The position numbers were made by a program, and so were the translations under genes. Positions 34,601 through 44,311 of a stretch of DNA of 64,000 nucleotides are shown piece by piece. The notes below the pieces were generated by a model. It saw only the letters and a program-made list of their open reading frames with translations, ran no database searches and was not told the DNA's origin. Source of the DNA: Acidaminococcaceae bacterium (GTDB lineage: Bacteria; Bacillota; Negativicutes; Acidaminococcales; Acidaminococcaceae); NCBI GenBank assembly GCA_017405945.1, contig JAFQZL010000055.1:62001-126000 (forward strand). Direction: 5' to 3'. Within the stretch, counting starts at the first letter, position 1. Every line of letters begins with the position of its first letter.

Positions 34601-35374
34601 ATGAACAGTTTAAAAGAACTTTATGCTTACCGGGAAATGATCTTCAGCCTTGTCCGTAAAGACTTGCGAACCCGGTATAAAGGGTCCGTGCTGGGTTTTT
34701 TGTGGACCTTTGTAAATCCGCTGCTGCAGTTAATTGTTAACAGTGTGGTGTTTTCTGTGATCATGCGCGTGCAGATGGATAAATACTACATTTACATGTT
34801 TGTCGGGCTGCTGCCCTGGATTTTTTTCTGCAATTGTCTGCAGGCCGGCACTACGTCGGTTGTATCCGGACAGGACCTCATCAAAAAAATTTATTTTCCC
34901 CGTCTGGTATTGCCTATTGCTACGGTCAGCGCCGCGTTTATGAATATGCTGTTCAGCATGGTCGTAATGTTTGGGGCTTTGTATGTGAGCGGAAAAGGCA
35001 TTACGGATCAGATTATTTATCTTCCTTTATTATTGTTGCTGTTATATTCTTTAGGGTTGGGCCTGACCTTTGTTTTTTCCGCCTGTAACGTTTATTTACG
35101 GGATCTGGAACATATTCTGGGCATTATTACCATGTCCATGTTTTACGTGACCCCTATCCTTTATCCCATCAGCATGGTACCGGAACGGCTTTTAAAAGTG
35201 TTGTATGTAAACCCAATGACGCCCATGGTGCTGGCGTTTCAGGATGTTTTGTATTATCAGCGGGCGCCCCATCTGGATACCCTGGTTATTGTAATCGCTT
35301 ATGCGGCGATTGCGCTTGTGGCCGGATATTTCATTTTTCAGAGATTACAGCGGAATTTTGTAGAGGAATTATAA
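34601..35374 (+). CDS. wzm: Polysaccharide ABC exporter, membrane subunit (Wzm/TagG-like)
   Basis: A 257-residue protein with six predicted membrane segments and the ABC-2 type N-terminal amphipathic stretch FSLVRKDLRTRYKGSVLGFL. In Wzm/Wzt systems it forms the channel moving a completed lipid-linked O-antigen-like polymer across the inner membrane. It stands one base from the wzt gene. A D-rhamnan or mannan-type polymer would fit the sugar genes around it. Confidence 0.92.
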   Translation: MNSLKELYAYREMIFSLVRKDLRTRYKGSVLGFLWTFVNPLLQLIVNSVVFSVIMRVQMDKYYIYMFVGLLPWIFFCNCLQAGTTSVVSGQDLIKKIYFPRLVLPIATVSAAFMNMLFSMVVMFGALYVSGKGITDQIIYLPLLLLLLYSLGLGLTFVFSACNVYLRDLEHILGIITMSMFYVTPILYPISMVPERLLKVLYVNPMTPMVLAFQDVLYYQRAPHLDTLVIVIAYAAIALVAGYFIFQRLQRNFVEEL

Positions 35375-35375
35375 T

Positions 35376-36611
35376 ATGAAGCCGAATTTATCCCAGGAAG
35401 AGTACATAATTGAAATTAATCATGTAAGCAAAGACTTTACAATTTATTATGACAAAAGCTACACACTGAAAGAACGCCTGCTGTTCTGGCAGCGTAACCG
35501 CAGTGAAGTGCGTCATGTTCTGAAAGACATAAGCATTAAAGTAAAAAAAGGCGAATGCCTGGGACTGATTGGGCAGAACGGCGCCGGTAAATCTACCATG
35601 CTGAAATTATTATCCAAAATTATGTATCCCAACAGCGGTGAAATTGTAACCCGCGGACGGGTAGCCTGCCTGATCGAACTGGGAGCCGGTTTCCATCCGG
35701 ACATGAGCGGCAGGGAAAACGTATATACAAACGCTTCCATTTTTGGTTTGACCAAAAAGGAAATAGATAAGCGTATAAATGACATCATCGAGTTTTCTGA
35801 ACTGGAAGAATTTATTGACAACCCGGTCCGGACCTATTCCAGCGGCATGTACATGCGACTGGCTTTTTCCGTAGCCATTAACGTGGATGCCGACATTTTA
35901 TTAATTGACGAAATCCTGGCGGTCGGCGACGCGGCGTTTCAGGCAAAGTGTTTTAATAAGATGAAAGAAATTAAAGCCAGCGGGGTAACCATCGTACTGG
36001 TATCCCACAGTCTGGGGCAGATTGAACAGATCTGCGACAGAAGCATCTGGTTTAAAGACGGCGCGATTGAGCGGGAAGGAAGCCCCTTTGATGTTCATCC
36101 GTATTACATGGAGTATATGGGTAATAAAATTTCGGGGACGCATGAAAACAAACAAAACGATGCGGATCATGCAGATAAAGAATCAAGATGGGGAAGCCGC
36201 GAAGTTGAAATCACTAAAGTTGAATTGTCAGACGCGGCAGGTGAGCCGAAAGGTGTATTTAAAACCGGGGCCCCCATGACGATTTCGATACATTATACGA
36301 ATCCGGGACATATTACGGAAGCCGTATTTGGATTCAGTATTTTCAGAGTGGATGAAATCCGGTGCTATGGGGCAAATACCCATATAGACAGATTTGGTAA
36401 CGGTAAAATTCCCTTGCGGCCGCAAGGTGTTGTAACTTGTATTATAGATCATAATAATCTGGTTGCCGGCGAGTACTGGCTGGATACCGAGATAAACAGG
36501 GAAGATGATTTTCATTATGATTTTTGGAAAAAATGTTTAAAGTTCAGAATGTATTCGGACATCGGTGATGCGGGGATTGCAAGATTAGACCATAAATGGG
36601 AGATTTTATGA
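35376..36611 (+). CDS. wzt: Polysaccharide ABC exporter, ATPase subunit with Wzt C-terminal domain
   Basis: A 411-residue ATPase. Walker A is GQNGAGKST (66-74), the signature region YSSGMYMRLAFS is near 153, and Walker B DILLIDEILAVGD is near 173-185. Residues about 265-408 form a beta-rich C-terminal domain like Wzt_C, which recognises a modified non-reducing end of the polymer before export. That implies chain-end capping by an enzyme in or near this cluster. It overlaps the next gene by four bases. Confidence 0.92.
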   Translation: MKPNLSQEEYIIEINHVSKDFTIYYDKSYTLKERLLFWQRNRSEVRHVLKDISIKVKKGECLGLIGQNGAGKSTMLKLLSKIMYPNSGEIVTRGRVACLIELGAGFHPDMSGRENVYTNASIFGLTKKEIDKRINDIIEFSELEEFIDNPVRTYSSGMYMRLAFSVAINVDADILLIDEILAVGDAAFQAKCFNKMKEIKASGVTIVLVSHSLGQIEQICDRSIWFKDGAIEREGSPFDVHPYYMEYMGNKISGTHENKQNDADHADKESRWGSREVEITKVELSDAAGEPKGVFKTGAPMTISIHYTNPGHITEAVFGFSIFRVDEIRCYGANTHIDRFGNGKIPLRPQGVVTCIIDHNNLVAGEYWLDTEINREDDFHYDFWKKCLKFRMYSDIGDAGIARLDHKWEIL

Positions 36612-39178
36612 AAATCATACAACTTTTGCCAACATTAGCGTATGGCGATGCCGTGGGAAATGATGCCCTTGCTTTGCACGGTTGTTTATCACAAAAAGGA
36701 TATACGACCCTGATCTATGCGGAAAATATTGACCCACGCGTAAATAAAGAGTTTGTAAAACACTATACGGAACTACCGGCGCTGTCTGAAGACGATATAT
36801 TGTTATATCATTTTTCCACCGGTTGTGAAGCGCTGGCGCAAGTATTACGTAAATGTATCTGCCGTAAAGTTATGATTTATCATAATATCACACCTCGAGA
36901 GTACTTTTCGGAATACAATACGGATTTAGCCAAACTGGTAGATGAAGGTCGGAAAGAACTTCGTAGTCTGAAGGACGTTTTTGAATGCTGTCTGGCAGAT
37001 TCCGAATATAATAAGCAGGACCTGATTCGTGAAGGGTATACCTGTCCGATAGGAGTTCTTCCTATACTGATTCCGTTTAAGGATTATGAAAAGTTGCCGG
37101 ATAAAGGGATTTTGGAAAAATATGAGAACGACGGCATAACCAACATTCTTTTTACAGGGCGCATAGCTCCTAATAAAAAGCAGGAAGACGTGATTGCCGC
37201 TTTCGCATATTATCATAAATTTATGAATCCAAAATCCAGACTGTTTATTGTCGGCAGTGAATCCGGCATGGAAATTTATGCTGACCGGTTAAGGCAGTAT
37301 GTTAAGTTATTGGGGGTTCAGGAAAACGTAGTTTTTACCGGTCATATCCCGTTTTCACAGATTCTTGCGTATTACAGTCTGGCAGATGTGTTTCTGTGCA
37401 TGAGCGGTCACGAAGGCTTTTGTGTTCCTTTGATTGAGGCAATGATTTTTAATATACCTGTTCTTGCTTACCGGGCTGCCGCTGTTCCGGAAACTCTTGG
37501 ACATGCCGGTATTATTCTTGACGACAGAAAACCGGTGTATGTTGCGGAAATGATACAAAATGTTGTGGGAAACAAACCTTTGTATAAAGCGCTGGCTGTT
37601 TTAATGCAAAAAAGACTGGACGATTTTTCCTATGAAAAGACAACGGAGAAATTTGAAGAGTATCTTAATGCGATTACAGAAAAACGCTCTGTAGTGAAAA
37701 TAGTACCTGTTTCTAATACTGAAACGACGGAATATAAATTACTTCAAAAAACGATTGCTGAATGGAAAGATAACGACCATCAGAAGAAGCGGAGAAAGGT
37801 TCATTTGCCGGATTTTGACCAGGTGCCGGTTGTTCCGCGGGAAGTTGCTGTTGCAAATTCAGGGCAGACTAATGCAGGTTTGAAAAAGAGAGTTAAAAAA
37901 GTTTTAAAAACTGCATATCTGGGTATTGCTTCTGTTTCTCCTGCACTGGCAAATACAATCCGGGAACAGATGTATGGTACGTGGCATCTGATTAAAGGGG
38001 AAAAATCAAAAGATGAAGGAAACCAGTCTTCACTTTTACGGGAAAACTCCGGCTTGTTAATTGATGTGACACAAACAACAAAGCATGATGCCGGTACCGG
38101 AATTCAGCGTGTGGTCAATAATATTTTTCGTGAGATTTATAAACACAAAGAAGAAAGAAATGTAATTGCGGTTCGCACACATTTTAACAGACTGATTACA
38201 AGTTTTGAATATGTCAGCCGTATTGAGCCTTTGAAAGAAATAAAAGAATACGAAGTTCCTTTTTTAAGAAAGGATAAAATCTTATTATTAGATTCTTCGT
38301 GGGAATACAGCGAGGACTTCTCTCAATTTTTAGAAATTGCGAATAAAAAAGGGGCTAAGGCATATGCGGTAGTCTATGATATGTTTCCCGTACAATATCC
38401 TGAGTTGTTTGACACGCCGGCTTTTGTTGCGATTTTTTGTATGTGGCATAATATGATATTGCAAAAAGCAGATTCCATTCTTTGCATTTCGCGTACAACG
38501 GCAGATGTGGTGGCAAAGTATTTTCAGGAAAAAAAGTTTAAACGGAACCGGCCGTTGAATCTTTACTATTTCCATATGGGGGCAGACGTTCCCGGCGGAA
38601 CGCAGGAAGCACGTGATAAGATTCAAAATTTCGTCAACCATGGTAAAACGTTTTTGATGGTAGGAACACTGGAACCCCGAAAAGGCCATATGATTGCGTT
38701 GCAGGCATTCAGTAAGATTTTAAAAGAGGGGCGACAGGACTGCAGGCTTTTAATTATCGGGCATAACGGTTGGAAAAATGATGAGATTCTAAACCAGATT
38801 GCTTTGCCTGCGTATAAGGATAAAGTACTTTGGATTCAGGATGCTGCGGACGAAGAACTACGATGGGCTTATGCCCATTCCAATGCATTAATAGCGGCCT
38901 CCAGAGATGAAGGCTTTGGGCTGCCGCTGGTAGAAGCAGCTCATTTTGGCTTACCGATTATCTGCAGTGATATTCCAATTTTTCGGGAAGTGACACAGGG
39001 CAATGCGGATTATTTCAAAGCAATGGATGCAGATGATCTGGCGAGATGTATTTCCAAATGGATGGAAACGGAAAATCATCCGGATTCGGGTAAGATTCAC
39101 ATTTACACCTGGCAGGAAGCTGCGCAGGAGATTTTGGATATTATGGATGGGAATGAGGACCCGTATAAGGTACTGTAA
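36608..39178 (+). CDS. Two-module GT4 glycosyltransferase
   Basis: An 856-residue protein with two GT-B modules in tandem. Module 1 (about 1-365) has FTGRIAPNKKQEDVIAAF and GHEGFCVPLIEAMIFNIPV. A linker of about 90 basic and polar residues follows. Module 2 (about 470-850) starts GLLIDVTQTTKHDAGTGIQR and has GTLEPRKGHMIALQAF and DEGFGLPLVEAAHFGLPI. Each could add a different sugar or alternate linkages of a repeat. GGGAG precedes the ATG, which overlaps the wzt stop. Module 2 closely resembles the single-module gene at 57157. Confidence 0.9.
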   Translation: MKIIQLLPTLAYGDAVGNDALALHGCLSQKGYTTLIYAENIDPRVNKEFVKHYTELPALSEDDILLYHFSTGCEALAQVLRKCICRKVMIYHNITPREYFSEYNTDLAKLVDEGRKELRSLKDVFECCLADSEYNKQDLIREGYTCPIGVLPILIPFKDYEKLPDKGILEKYENDGITNILFTGRIAPNKKQEDVIAAFAYYHKFMNPKSRLFIVGSESGMEIYADRLRQYVKLLGVQENVVFTGHIPFSQILAYYSLADVFLCMSGHEGFCVPLIEAMIFNIPVLAYRAAAVPETLGHAGIILDDRKPVYVAEMIQNVVGNKPLYKALAVLMQKRLDDFSYEKTTEKFEEYLNAITEKRSVVKIVPVSNTETTEYKLLQKTIAEWKDNDHQKKRRKVHLPDFDQVPVVPREVAVANSGQTNAGLKKRVKKVLKTAYLGIASVSPALANTIREQMYGTWHLIKGEKSKDEGNQSSLLRENSGLLIDVTQTTKHDAGTGIQRVVNNIFREIYKHKEERNVIAVRTHFNRLITSFEYVSRIEPLKEIKEYEVPFLRKDKILLLDSSWEYSEDFSQFLEIANKKGAKAYAVVYDMFPVQYPELFDTPAFVAIFCMWHNMILQKADSILCISRTTADVVAKYFQEKKFKRNRPLNLYYFHMGADVPGGTQEARDKIQNFVNHGKTFLMVGTLEPRKGHMIALQAFSKILKEGRQDCRLLIIGHNGWKNDEILNQIALPAYKDKVLWIQDAADEELRWAYAHSNALIAASRDEGFGLPLVEAAHFGLPIICSDIPIFREVTQGNADYFKAMDADDLARCISKWMETENHPDSGKIHIYTWQEAAQEILDIMDGNEDPYKVL

Positions 39179-39199
39179 TTATTAGCAGGGATTGAATAA

Positions 39200-41182
39200 A
39201 TGAAAAAAGCTGAAATTGCGATAATAGCCGTTTTATTGTACGCCTTTATTTGTATACATTTAACTCTAAAATGGAATCCTGTGGCAGTAGGTGAATGCGA
39301 TGACTACATATTACCGGTGGTGGCAATCGAAAACCACTTTTCGGAATTTATTTATAGTAAGGATTTGGAAAGAGCCAAAAGAGATTTTCCGGAATTAGCT
39401 GAATATCTGCAAAAAACATATGATAATACAGACGGAAAAGGTATCGGGAATACACAGTCGCCTTTTAAAAATAAAGATGGTGCCCATAAGTCCTGGTACT
39501 TCCCTACGTATTCATTTTTATGTATTCCTGTTAAAAAAGTACTGTCGTTTTTGAATTTTCCACTGATATATTCATTCTCCTTAACAAATATACTTCTGTA
39601 TATTTGTTCATTATTAGTTGCTTTCTTTGTAGTTCCATTTAATACAGTATCACGAAGTATATTGTTATTGTTATTAATGGTAAATCCGGTTCTTTTCTAT
39701 TTTCCTTGGATGTCTGCTGAAGTTTGTATAGCCTCGTTTGTAATTATATCAATGGCTTTCTGGGTAGGAAATTATAATAAACTGGCAGCTTTTACGCTTT
39801 CTATTGCGGGTACATTAAATCCTGCGGTTATGTTTTCCGGTTTTATTATGATAGTAAAATATCTTAAAAATGAATTCGTTAATTGGCCCGGATTAACGGA
39901 TGAAAAAAAATGCTATAAAGTAAAAGAGTCTTTAAAGTATTTCTCATGCTATATATTATCTGTTATTCCGTTTATATACAATTATCTGTATTTTAATACG
40001 ATTAACTTAACTGTTTCTAATGATCTACGGTCAACTGATTGGAAAATGGATTTTTGGGAACGCTTTATTGCTTATTTGACTGATTGGAACCTTGGGATTC
40101 TTCCGTATATGTTCTTGCCTTTTGTTTTGGCTTCTCTTTTTCTTGTTTATAGCATTTTTAAGAAAAAATATGGTTATATTTCGTTTATTTTGGCCTTTTT
40201 AGGAACAGTTGCAATCTTTTCGGTTGCTCCTAATATATCATGTGGTATGAGCGGAATTGCAAGGTACAATGTATGGGCGTTGCCAATATTAATTTTTGCA
40301 TTAGTTGTGTTTTTAGATGAAGAAGTCAATACGTCTGTAAAATATGTAAAGTTCATTTGCTTTTTTGTTACTGGAGTTTCTGTTTTGTATACTGGCATGG
40401 TATTGGCGTTTTATCGGGCATGGGAACCGGGGTTTGTACCGGATAACAGATTCACGCCGTTAGCAAAAATAGTTTTGAATAATTTGCCGGAAATCTACAA
40501 CCCTTGTATATGGATTTTTCATAATAGGACAATAATACAATCAAATTTGGAGAGCAATATGTATGGGGAGTATCTTGATAGCGTAGACGCATATTCTAAT
40601 GAAAAAGGTCTGATAAAAAAAATTTTAGTACCAACTCATCGTATTGGGGAAGCAAGACGTATGTTTTGGACAAAGGATGAGTTAAGTAATAACTTTTTGC
40701 AACAGTGTTTCAATGAAAATAGTAATAAAAAATATATTTACATATCTGTTCCGCCTGAATACAACATTTATGAAACACATGAATCTATGTTAAACCGCAG
40801 TACCTTTACGCTGGCAAGGCTTTCCGTTATGGGTCAGGCTGAAAAAACAGATAACCGGATAGTATTATATAAAAATTCTTTGCAGTTTGGACCATATATA
40901 GGGTTAGCTCGTGGCAGGTATTATGTTCGTGTATTTGGGCAGAGTGTTAATGGACTTGAACCTGATGTTACTTTTAACAATGGGCAAGGACACTGTAATA
41001 TTTCTAATGTAAAGCGCCAGGATAATGTATTGGAATATTATGCTTATATTGAAAATACATCTGAAGATTACTACTTTGAAGGTGTGGAATTCTGTCATAA
41101 GAACCCTTCAGATTCGATGATTGTTATTACGGACATTAGGGTGCAATATGCAGGAAATATTAGTGCCGGGATATTCGATTAA
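39200..41182 (+). CDS. Large multi-spanning membrane protein, GT-C-like
   Basis: A 660-residue protein with about 9-11 predicted membrane segments in the first 410 residues and a soluble extracytoplasmic C-terminal domain of about 220 residues. An acidic pair near the start of the first external loop (GECDDYILP) fits the GT-C layout, in which a lipid-linked sugar is used on the periplasmic side. No family name could be assigned with certainty. The gene is visibly AT-richer than its neighbours. Its mate may be the DPM1-like gene that follows. Confidence 0.55.
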   Translation: MKKAEIAIIAVLLYAFICIHLTLKWNPVAVGECDDYILPVVAIENHFSEFIYSKDLERAKRDFPELAEYLQKTYDNTDGKGIGNTQSPFKNKDGAHKSWYFPTYSFLCIPVKKVLSFLNFPLIYSFSLTNILLYICSLLVAFFVVPFNTVSRSILLLLLMVNPVLFYFPWMSAEVCIASFVIISMAFWVGNYNKLAAFTLSIAGTLNPAVMFSGFIMIVKYLKNEFVNWPGLTDEKKCYKVKESLKYFSCYILSVIPFIYNYLYFNTINLTVSNDLRSTDWKMDFWERFIAYLTDWNLGILPYMFLPFVLASLFLVYSIFKKKYGYISFILAFLGTVAIFSVAPNISCGMSGIARYNVWALPILIFALVVFLDEEVNTSVKYVKFICFFVTGVSVLYTGMVLAFYRAWEPGFVPDNRFTPLAKIVLNNLPEIYNPCIWIFHNRTIIQSNLESNMYGEYLDSVDAYSNEKGLIKKILVPTHRIGEARRMFWTKDELSNNFLQQCFNENSNKKYIYISVPPEYNIYETHESMLNRSTFTLARLSVMGQAEKTDNRIVLYKNSLQFGPYIGLARGRYYVRVFGQSVNGLEPDVTFNNGQGHCNISNVKRQDNVLEYYAYIENTSEDYYFEGVEFCHKNPSDSMIVITDIRVQYAGNISAGIFD

Positions 41183-41327
41183 AAGAGAAGACAACAGTGA
41201 TTAGCTGTGTATTGCAGAAGTATCGGACTTTAACAGAGGTTTCCTAGGGGAAAAGAGTATTACCTTATGAAAGCGGTAAGTTAGGAAAAACCTTGTAATT
41301 TGTGATAGTTTAAGGAGTTAATGTATT

Positions 41328-42014
41328 GTGTCAGAAAAAGTTTTATCCGTTGTAATACCCTGTTATAACGAAGAAAACAACATTGAAGAAATAGTCAGAC
41401 GCGTACTGGCTTCGCCAATTAAAAATAAAGAAATTATCATAGTTGATGACTGTTCTACAGACGGTACGCCTGATATTTTAGCTGCTAAAATTAAACCGTT
41501 GGTCAGTAAAATACTCCGCCACAAAGTCAATGGCGGCAAGGGGGCGGCACTTAAAACGGGGATTCAGGCAGCTACAGGTGATGTGGTTATCATTCAGGAT
41601 GCAGACCAGGAATATGATCCCATGGAGTATGAAAAGGTCGTTACCCCTATTTTTGAAGACAGGGCCGACGTTGTGTACGGTTCGCGCTTTAAAGACGGTA
41701 CGCGTAAGGGATACCTGTCCAACAGGCTGGCTAACTGGTTTTTAACTAAGCTGTCCAATCTGTTTACAGGACTTGACTGTACGGATATGGAAACCTGTTA
41801 TAAGGCATTTAAACGGGAGATTATACAGTCCATCGATATCCGGGAGAAACGCTTCGGCTTTGAACCGGAGATTACTGCTAAAATTGCGGCCAGGAAAGTC
41901 AGATTTATGGAGGTGCCCATTTCGTATAACCCGAGGACTAATGAAGAAGGCAAGAAGATAGGCTGCCGGGACGGCTTCAGAGCGATGTACTGTATTTGGA
42001 GGTATAGGTCATGA
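41328..42014 (+). CDS. DPM1/GtrB-like polyprenyl-phosphate glycosyltransferase (GT2)
   Basis: A 228-residue GT2 enzyme of the dolichol-phosphate-mannose-synthase type: LSVVIPCYNEENNIEEIV, VDDCSTDGT, NGGKGAALKTG and the QDADQEYDP metal site, then VYGSRF. Such enzymes load a sugar onto undecaprenyl phosphate for use by GT-C enzymes outside the membrane, several of which are encoded here. No membrane anchor is present. Start is GTG (41328) after AAGGAG. It overlaps ugd by four bases. Confidence 0.87.
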   Translation: MSEKVLSVVIPCYNEENNIEEIVRRVLASPIKNKEIIIVDDCSTDGTPDILAAKIKPLVSKILRHKVNGGKGAALKTGIQAATGDVVIIQDADQEYDPMEYEKVVTPIFEDRADVVYGSRFKDGTRKGYLSNRLANWFLTKLSNLFTGLDCTDMETCYKAFKREIIQSIDIREKRFGFEPEITAKIAARKVRFMEVPISYNPRTNEEGKKIGCRDGFRAMYCIWRYRS

Positions 42015-43339
42015 AGGTTTCTGTGATTGGCACCGGGTATGTGGGATTGGTTACCGGAACATGTCTGGCTGATTATGGCAACGACGTGTATTGTGTCGAT
42101 GTGGATGCAGGCAAGATAGAAAACTTAAAGAAAGGTATCATTTTAATTTACGAACCGGGCCTGGATGTTATGGTACAGAATAATTATGAAGCCGGGCGCT
42201 TAAAATTCACCACGGATATTCAGGAAGCGCTGATTAAATCCAATATCTGTTTTATTGCTGTGGGTACGCCGATGGGCGAAGACGGCAATGCCGACCTGCA
42301 ATATGTGTTGGCGGTTGCCGAAAGCATTGGTAAATATATGATGCATCATATGTATGTGGTAGATAAGTCTACGGTTCCTGTGGGAACGGCGGAGAAGGTG
42401 CGCCGGACTATACAGAAACAACTGGATTTGCGCAAAACAGACCTGACTTTTGATGTCATTTCCAATCCGGAATTCTTAAAAGAAGGCGCAGCGGTTACAG
42501 ATTGTTCCCGCCCTGACCGTATTATAATTGGCGCGGATAATTGTAAGGCGGCGGGGGTTTTGAAAGAACTGTTTTTGCCGTTCGTGCGTAACACTGAAAA
42601 TTTGATTTTTATGGATATTCCCAGCGCGGAGATGACAAAGTATGCGGCCAACGCCATGCTGGCCACAAAAATTTCTTTTATGAATGAGATTGCAAATATC
42701 TGCGAACTCGTGGGGGCTGATGTCAATAAGGTGAGAAGAGGTATCGGCAGCGATACCCGTATCGGCTACAGCTTTATTTATCCGGGCTGCGGTTACGGCG
42801 GCAGTTGTTTCCCGAAGGATGTGGAAGCATTAATTAAAACGAGTAAGAATTTTGGTTACGAACCCAGTATTTTGCCTGCCGTGGAAAAAGTAAATCAGAA
42901 TCAGAAACTTGTCATTCCGGCTAAGGTCATGAAGCGCTTTGGCGAAAATCTGGCGGGCAGGACGTTTTGTGTGTGGGGATTGGCTTTTAAGCCGGATACA
43001 GACGATATGCGCGAAGCTGCATCCGTCTCCATCATTAAGGAATTGATTAAACATGGAGCCAAAATACGGGCCTATGACCCCAAGGCTGTGGAACAGGCAC
43101 AAACCTGCTACTTGAAGGATGTTGACGCGATTGAGTACTGCAAGACCAAATACGATGCCCTGACCGGGTGTGACGCGCTGATTCTGGTTACGGAATGGAA
43201 GGAGTTCAGGGCGCCGGATTTCACAGAGATCAAGATGCGCCTGAACCATGCAATTATCTTTGACGGGCGGAATCAGTACGATAAACACAAATTGAAGGAT
43301 TTGGGTTTTGAGTATTATCAGATAGGCGTGGGCAGATAA
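42011..43339 (+). CDS. ugd: UDP-glucose 6-dehydrogenase
   Basis: A 442-residue enzyme oxidising UDP-glucose to UDP-glucuronate with two NAD. The NAD loop is [12 protein letters not shown] (5-16), and the catalytic cysteine C266 lies in [10 protein letters not shown]. The sequence [20 protein letters not shown] matches the family. It directly precedes the UDP-glucuronate decarboxylase gene, so UDP-xylose is the probable end product. Confidence 0.95.
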   Translation: MKVSVIGTGYVGLVTGTCLADYGNDVYCVDVDAGKIENLKKGIILIYEPGLDVMVQNNYEAGRLKFTTDIQEALIKSNICFIAVGTPMGEDGNADLQYVLAVAESIGKYMMHHMYVVDKSTVPVGTAEKVRRTIQKQLDLRKTDLTFDVISNPEFLKEGAAVTDCSRPDRIIIGADNCKAAGVLKELFLPFVRNTENLIFMDIPSAEMTKYAANAMLATKISFMNEIANICELVGADVNKVRRGIGSDTRIGYSFIYPGCGYGGSCFPKDVEALIKTSKNFGYEPSILPAVEKVNQNQKLVIPAKVMKRFGENLAGRTFCVWGLAFKPDTDDMREAASVSIIKELIKHGAKIRAYDPKAVEQAQTCYLKDVDAIEYCKTKYDALTGCDALILVTEWKEFRAPDFTEIKMRLNHAIIFDGRNQYDKHKLKDLGFEYYQIGVGR

Positions 43340-43367
43340 ATTACAGACAGCGGAGGAAGTGTGTATT

Positions 43368-44294
43368 ATGCAACGGGTACTGGTAACGGGCGGCGCCGGT
43401 TTTTTAGGATCCCATTTATGTGATAAACTGATTGCGACCGGTTACGAAGTATTGTGTGTTGATAACCTGTTTACGGGAAGTAAAGAGAATATCAGACATC
43501 TGTCGGGTCACCCGCATTTTGAATTTATGTACCATGATATTACGGAACCGCTGTTTGTGGAAGTTGATCAGATTTATAACCTGGCTTGTCCTGCAAGCCC
43601 TCCACATTATCAGTTCGACCCAATTAAGACCGCAAAAACCTGTTTTTTAGGCGCTCTGAATATGTTGGATCTGGCTAAACGCTGCAAGGCGCGAATTCTG
43701 CAGGCCAGCACATCGGAGGTATATGGCGATCCTGCAGTACACCCGCAGCCTGAGACGTACCATGGTAACGTGAATCCGATTGGTATCCGTTCCTGCTATG
43801 ATGAGGGCAAGCGGATTGCCGAGACTTTATTCTTTGATTATCACAGGCAGCATAATGTGGATATACGAGTCGTTCGCATTTTCAACACATACGGACCCCG
43901 TATGAATCCGGAAGACGGGCGTGTCGTGTCCAATTTTATCATGCAGGCTTTGCATAATGAAGATATTACAATATATGGTGATGGCAGACAGACACGCAGC
44001 TTTTGTTATGTAGACGACCTGATAGACGGCATGTACAGAATGATGAATGTGGAGGGCTTTACCGGACCGGTGAATCTGGGAAACCCGGGTGAGTTTACGA
44101 TGCTAGAACTGGCAGAGATAGTTATCGCCAGAACAAACTCCAAATCCAAAATAACGTTTAAATCATTGCCTGCTGACGACCCGACGCAAAGAAAACCGGT
44201 CATTACGCTTGCGAAAGAAAAACTTGGCTGGGAGCCGGCTGTAGCATTGGATGATGGGTTGGAAAAAACGATTACGTATTTTAGAGGGCTGTAA
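43368..44294 (+). CDS. uxs: UDP-glucuronate decarboxylase (UDP-xylose synthase)
   Basis: A 308-residue short-chain dehydrogenase/reductase with the NAD loop [11 protein letters not shown] (7-17), [10 protein letters not shown] and the Y144-x3-K148 pair in SCYDEGKR, all hallmarks of UXS enzymes, which make UDP-xylose from UDP-glucuronate. GGAGGA precedes the ATG at 43368; an upstream in-frame GTG is not favoured. The pair with ugd implies a xylose residue in the glycan. Confidence 0.93.
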   Translation: MQRVLVTGGAGFLGSHLCDKLIATGYEVLCVDNLFTGSKENIRHLSGHPHFEFMYHDITEPLFVEVDQIYNLACPASPPHYQFDPIKTAKTCFLGALNMLDLAKRCKARILQASTSEVYGDPAVHPQPETYHGNVNPIGIRSCYDEGKRIAETLFFDYHRQHNVDIRVVRIFNTYGPRMNPEDGRVVSNFIMQALHNEDITIYGDGRQTRSFCYVDDLIDGMYRMMNVEGFTGPVNLGNPGEFTMLELAEIVIARTNSKSKITFKSLPADDPTQRKPVITLAKEKLGWEPAVALDDGLEKTITYFRGL

Positions 44295-44311
44295 AATTAG
44301 TCAGTTATATT

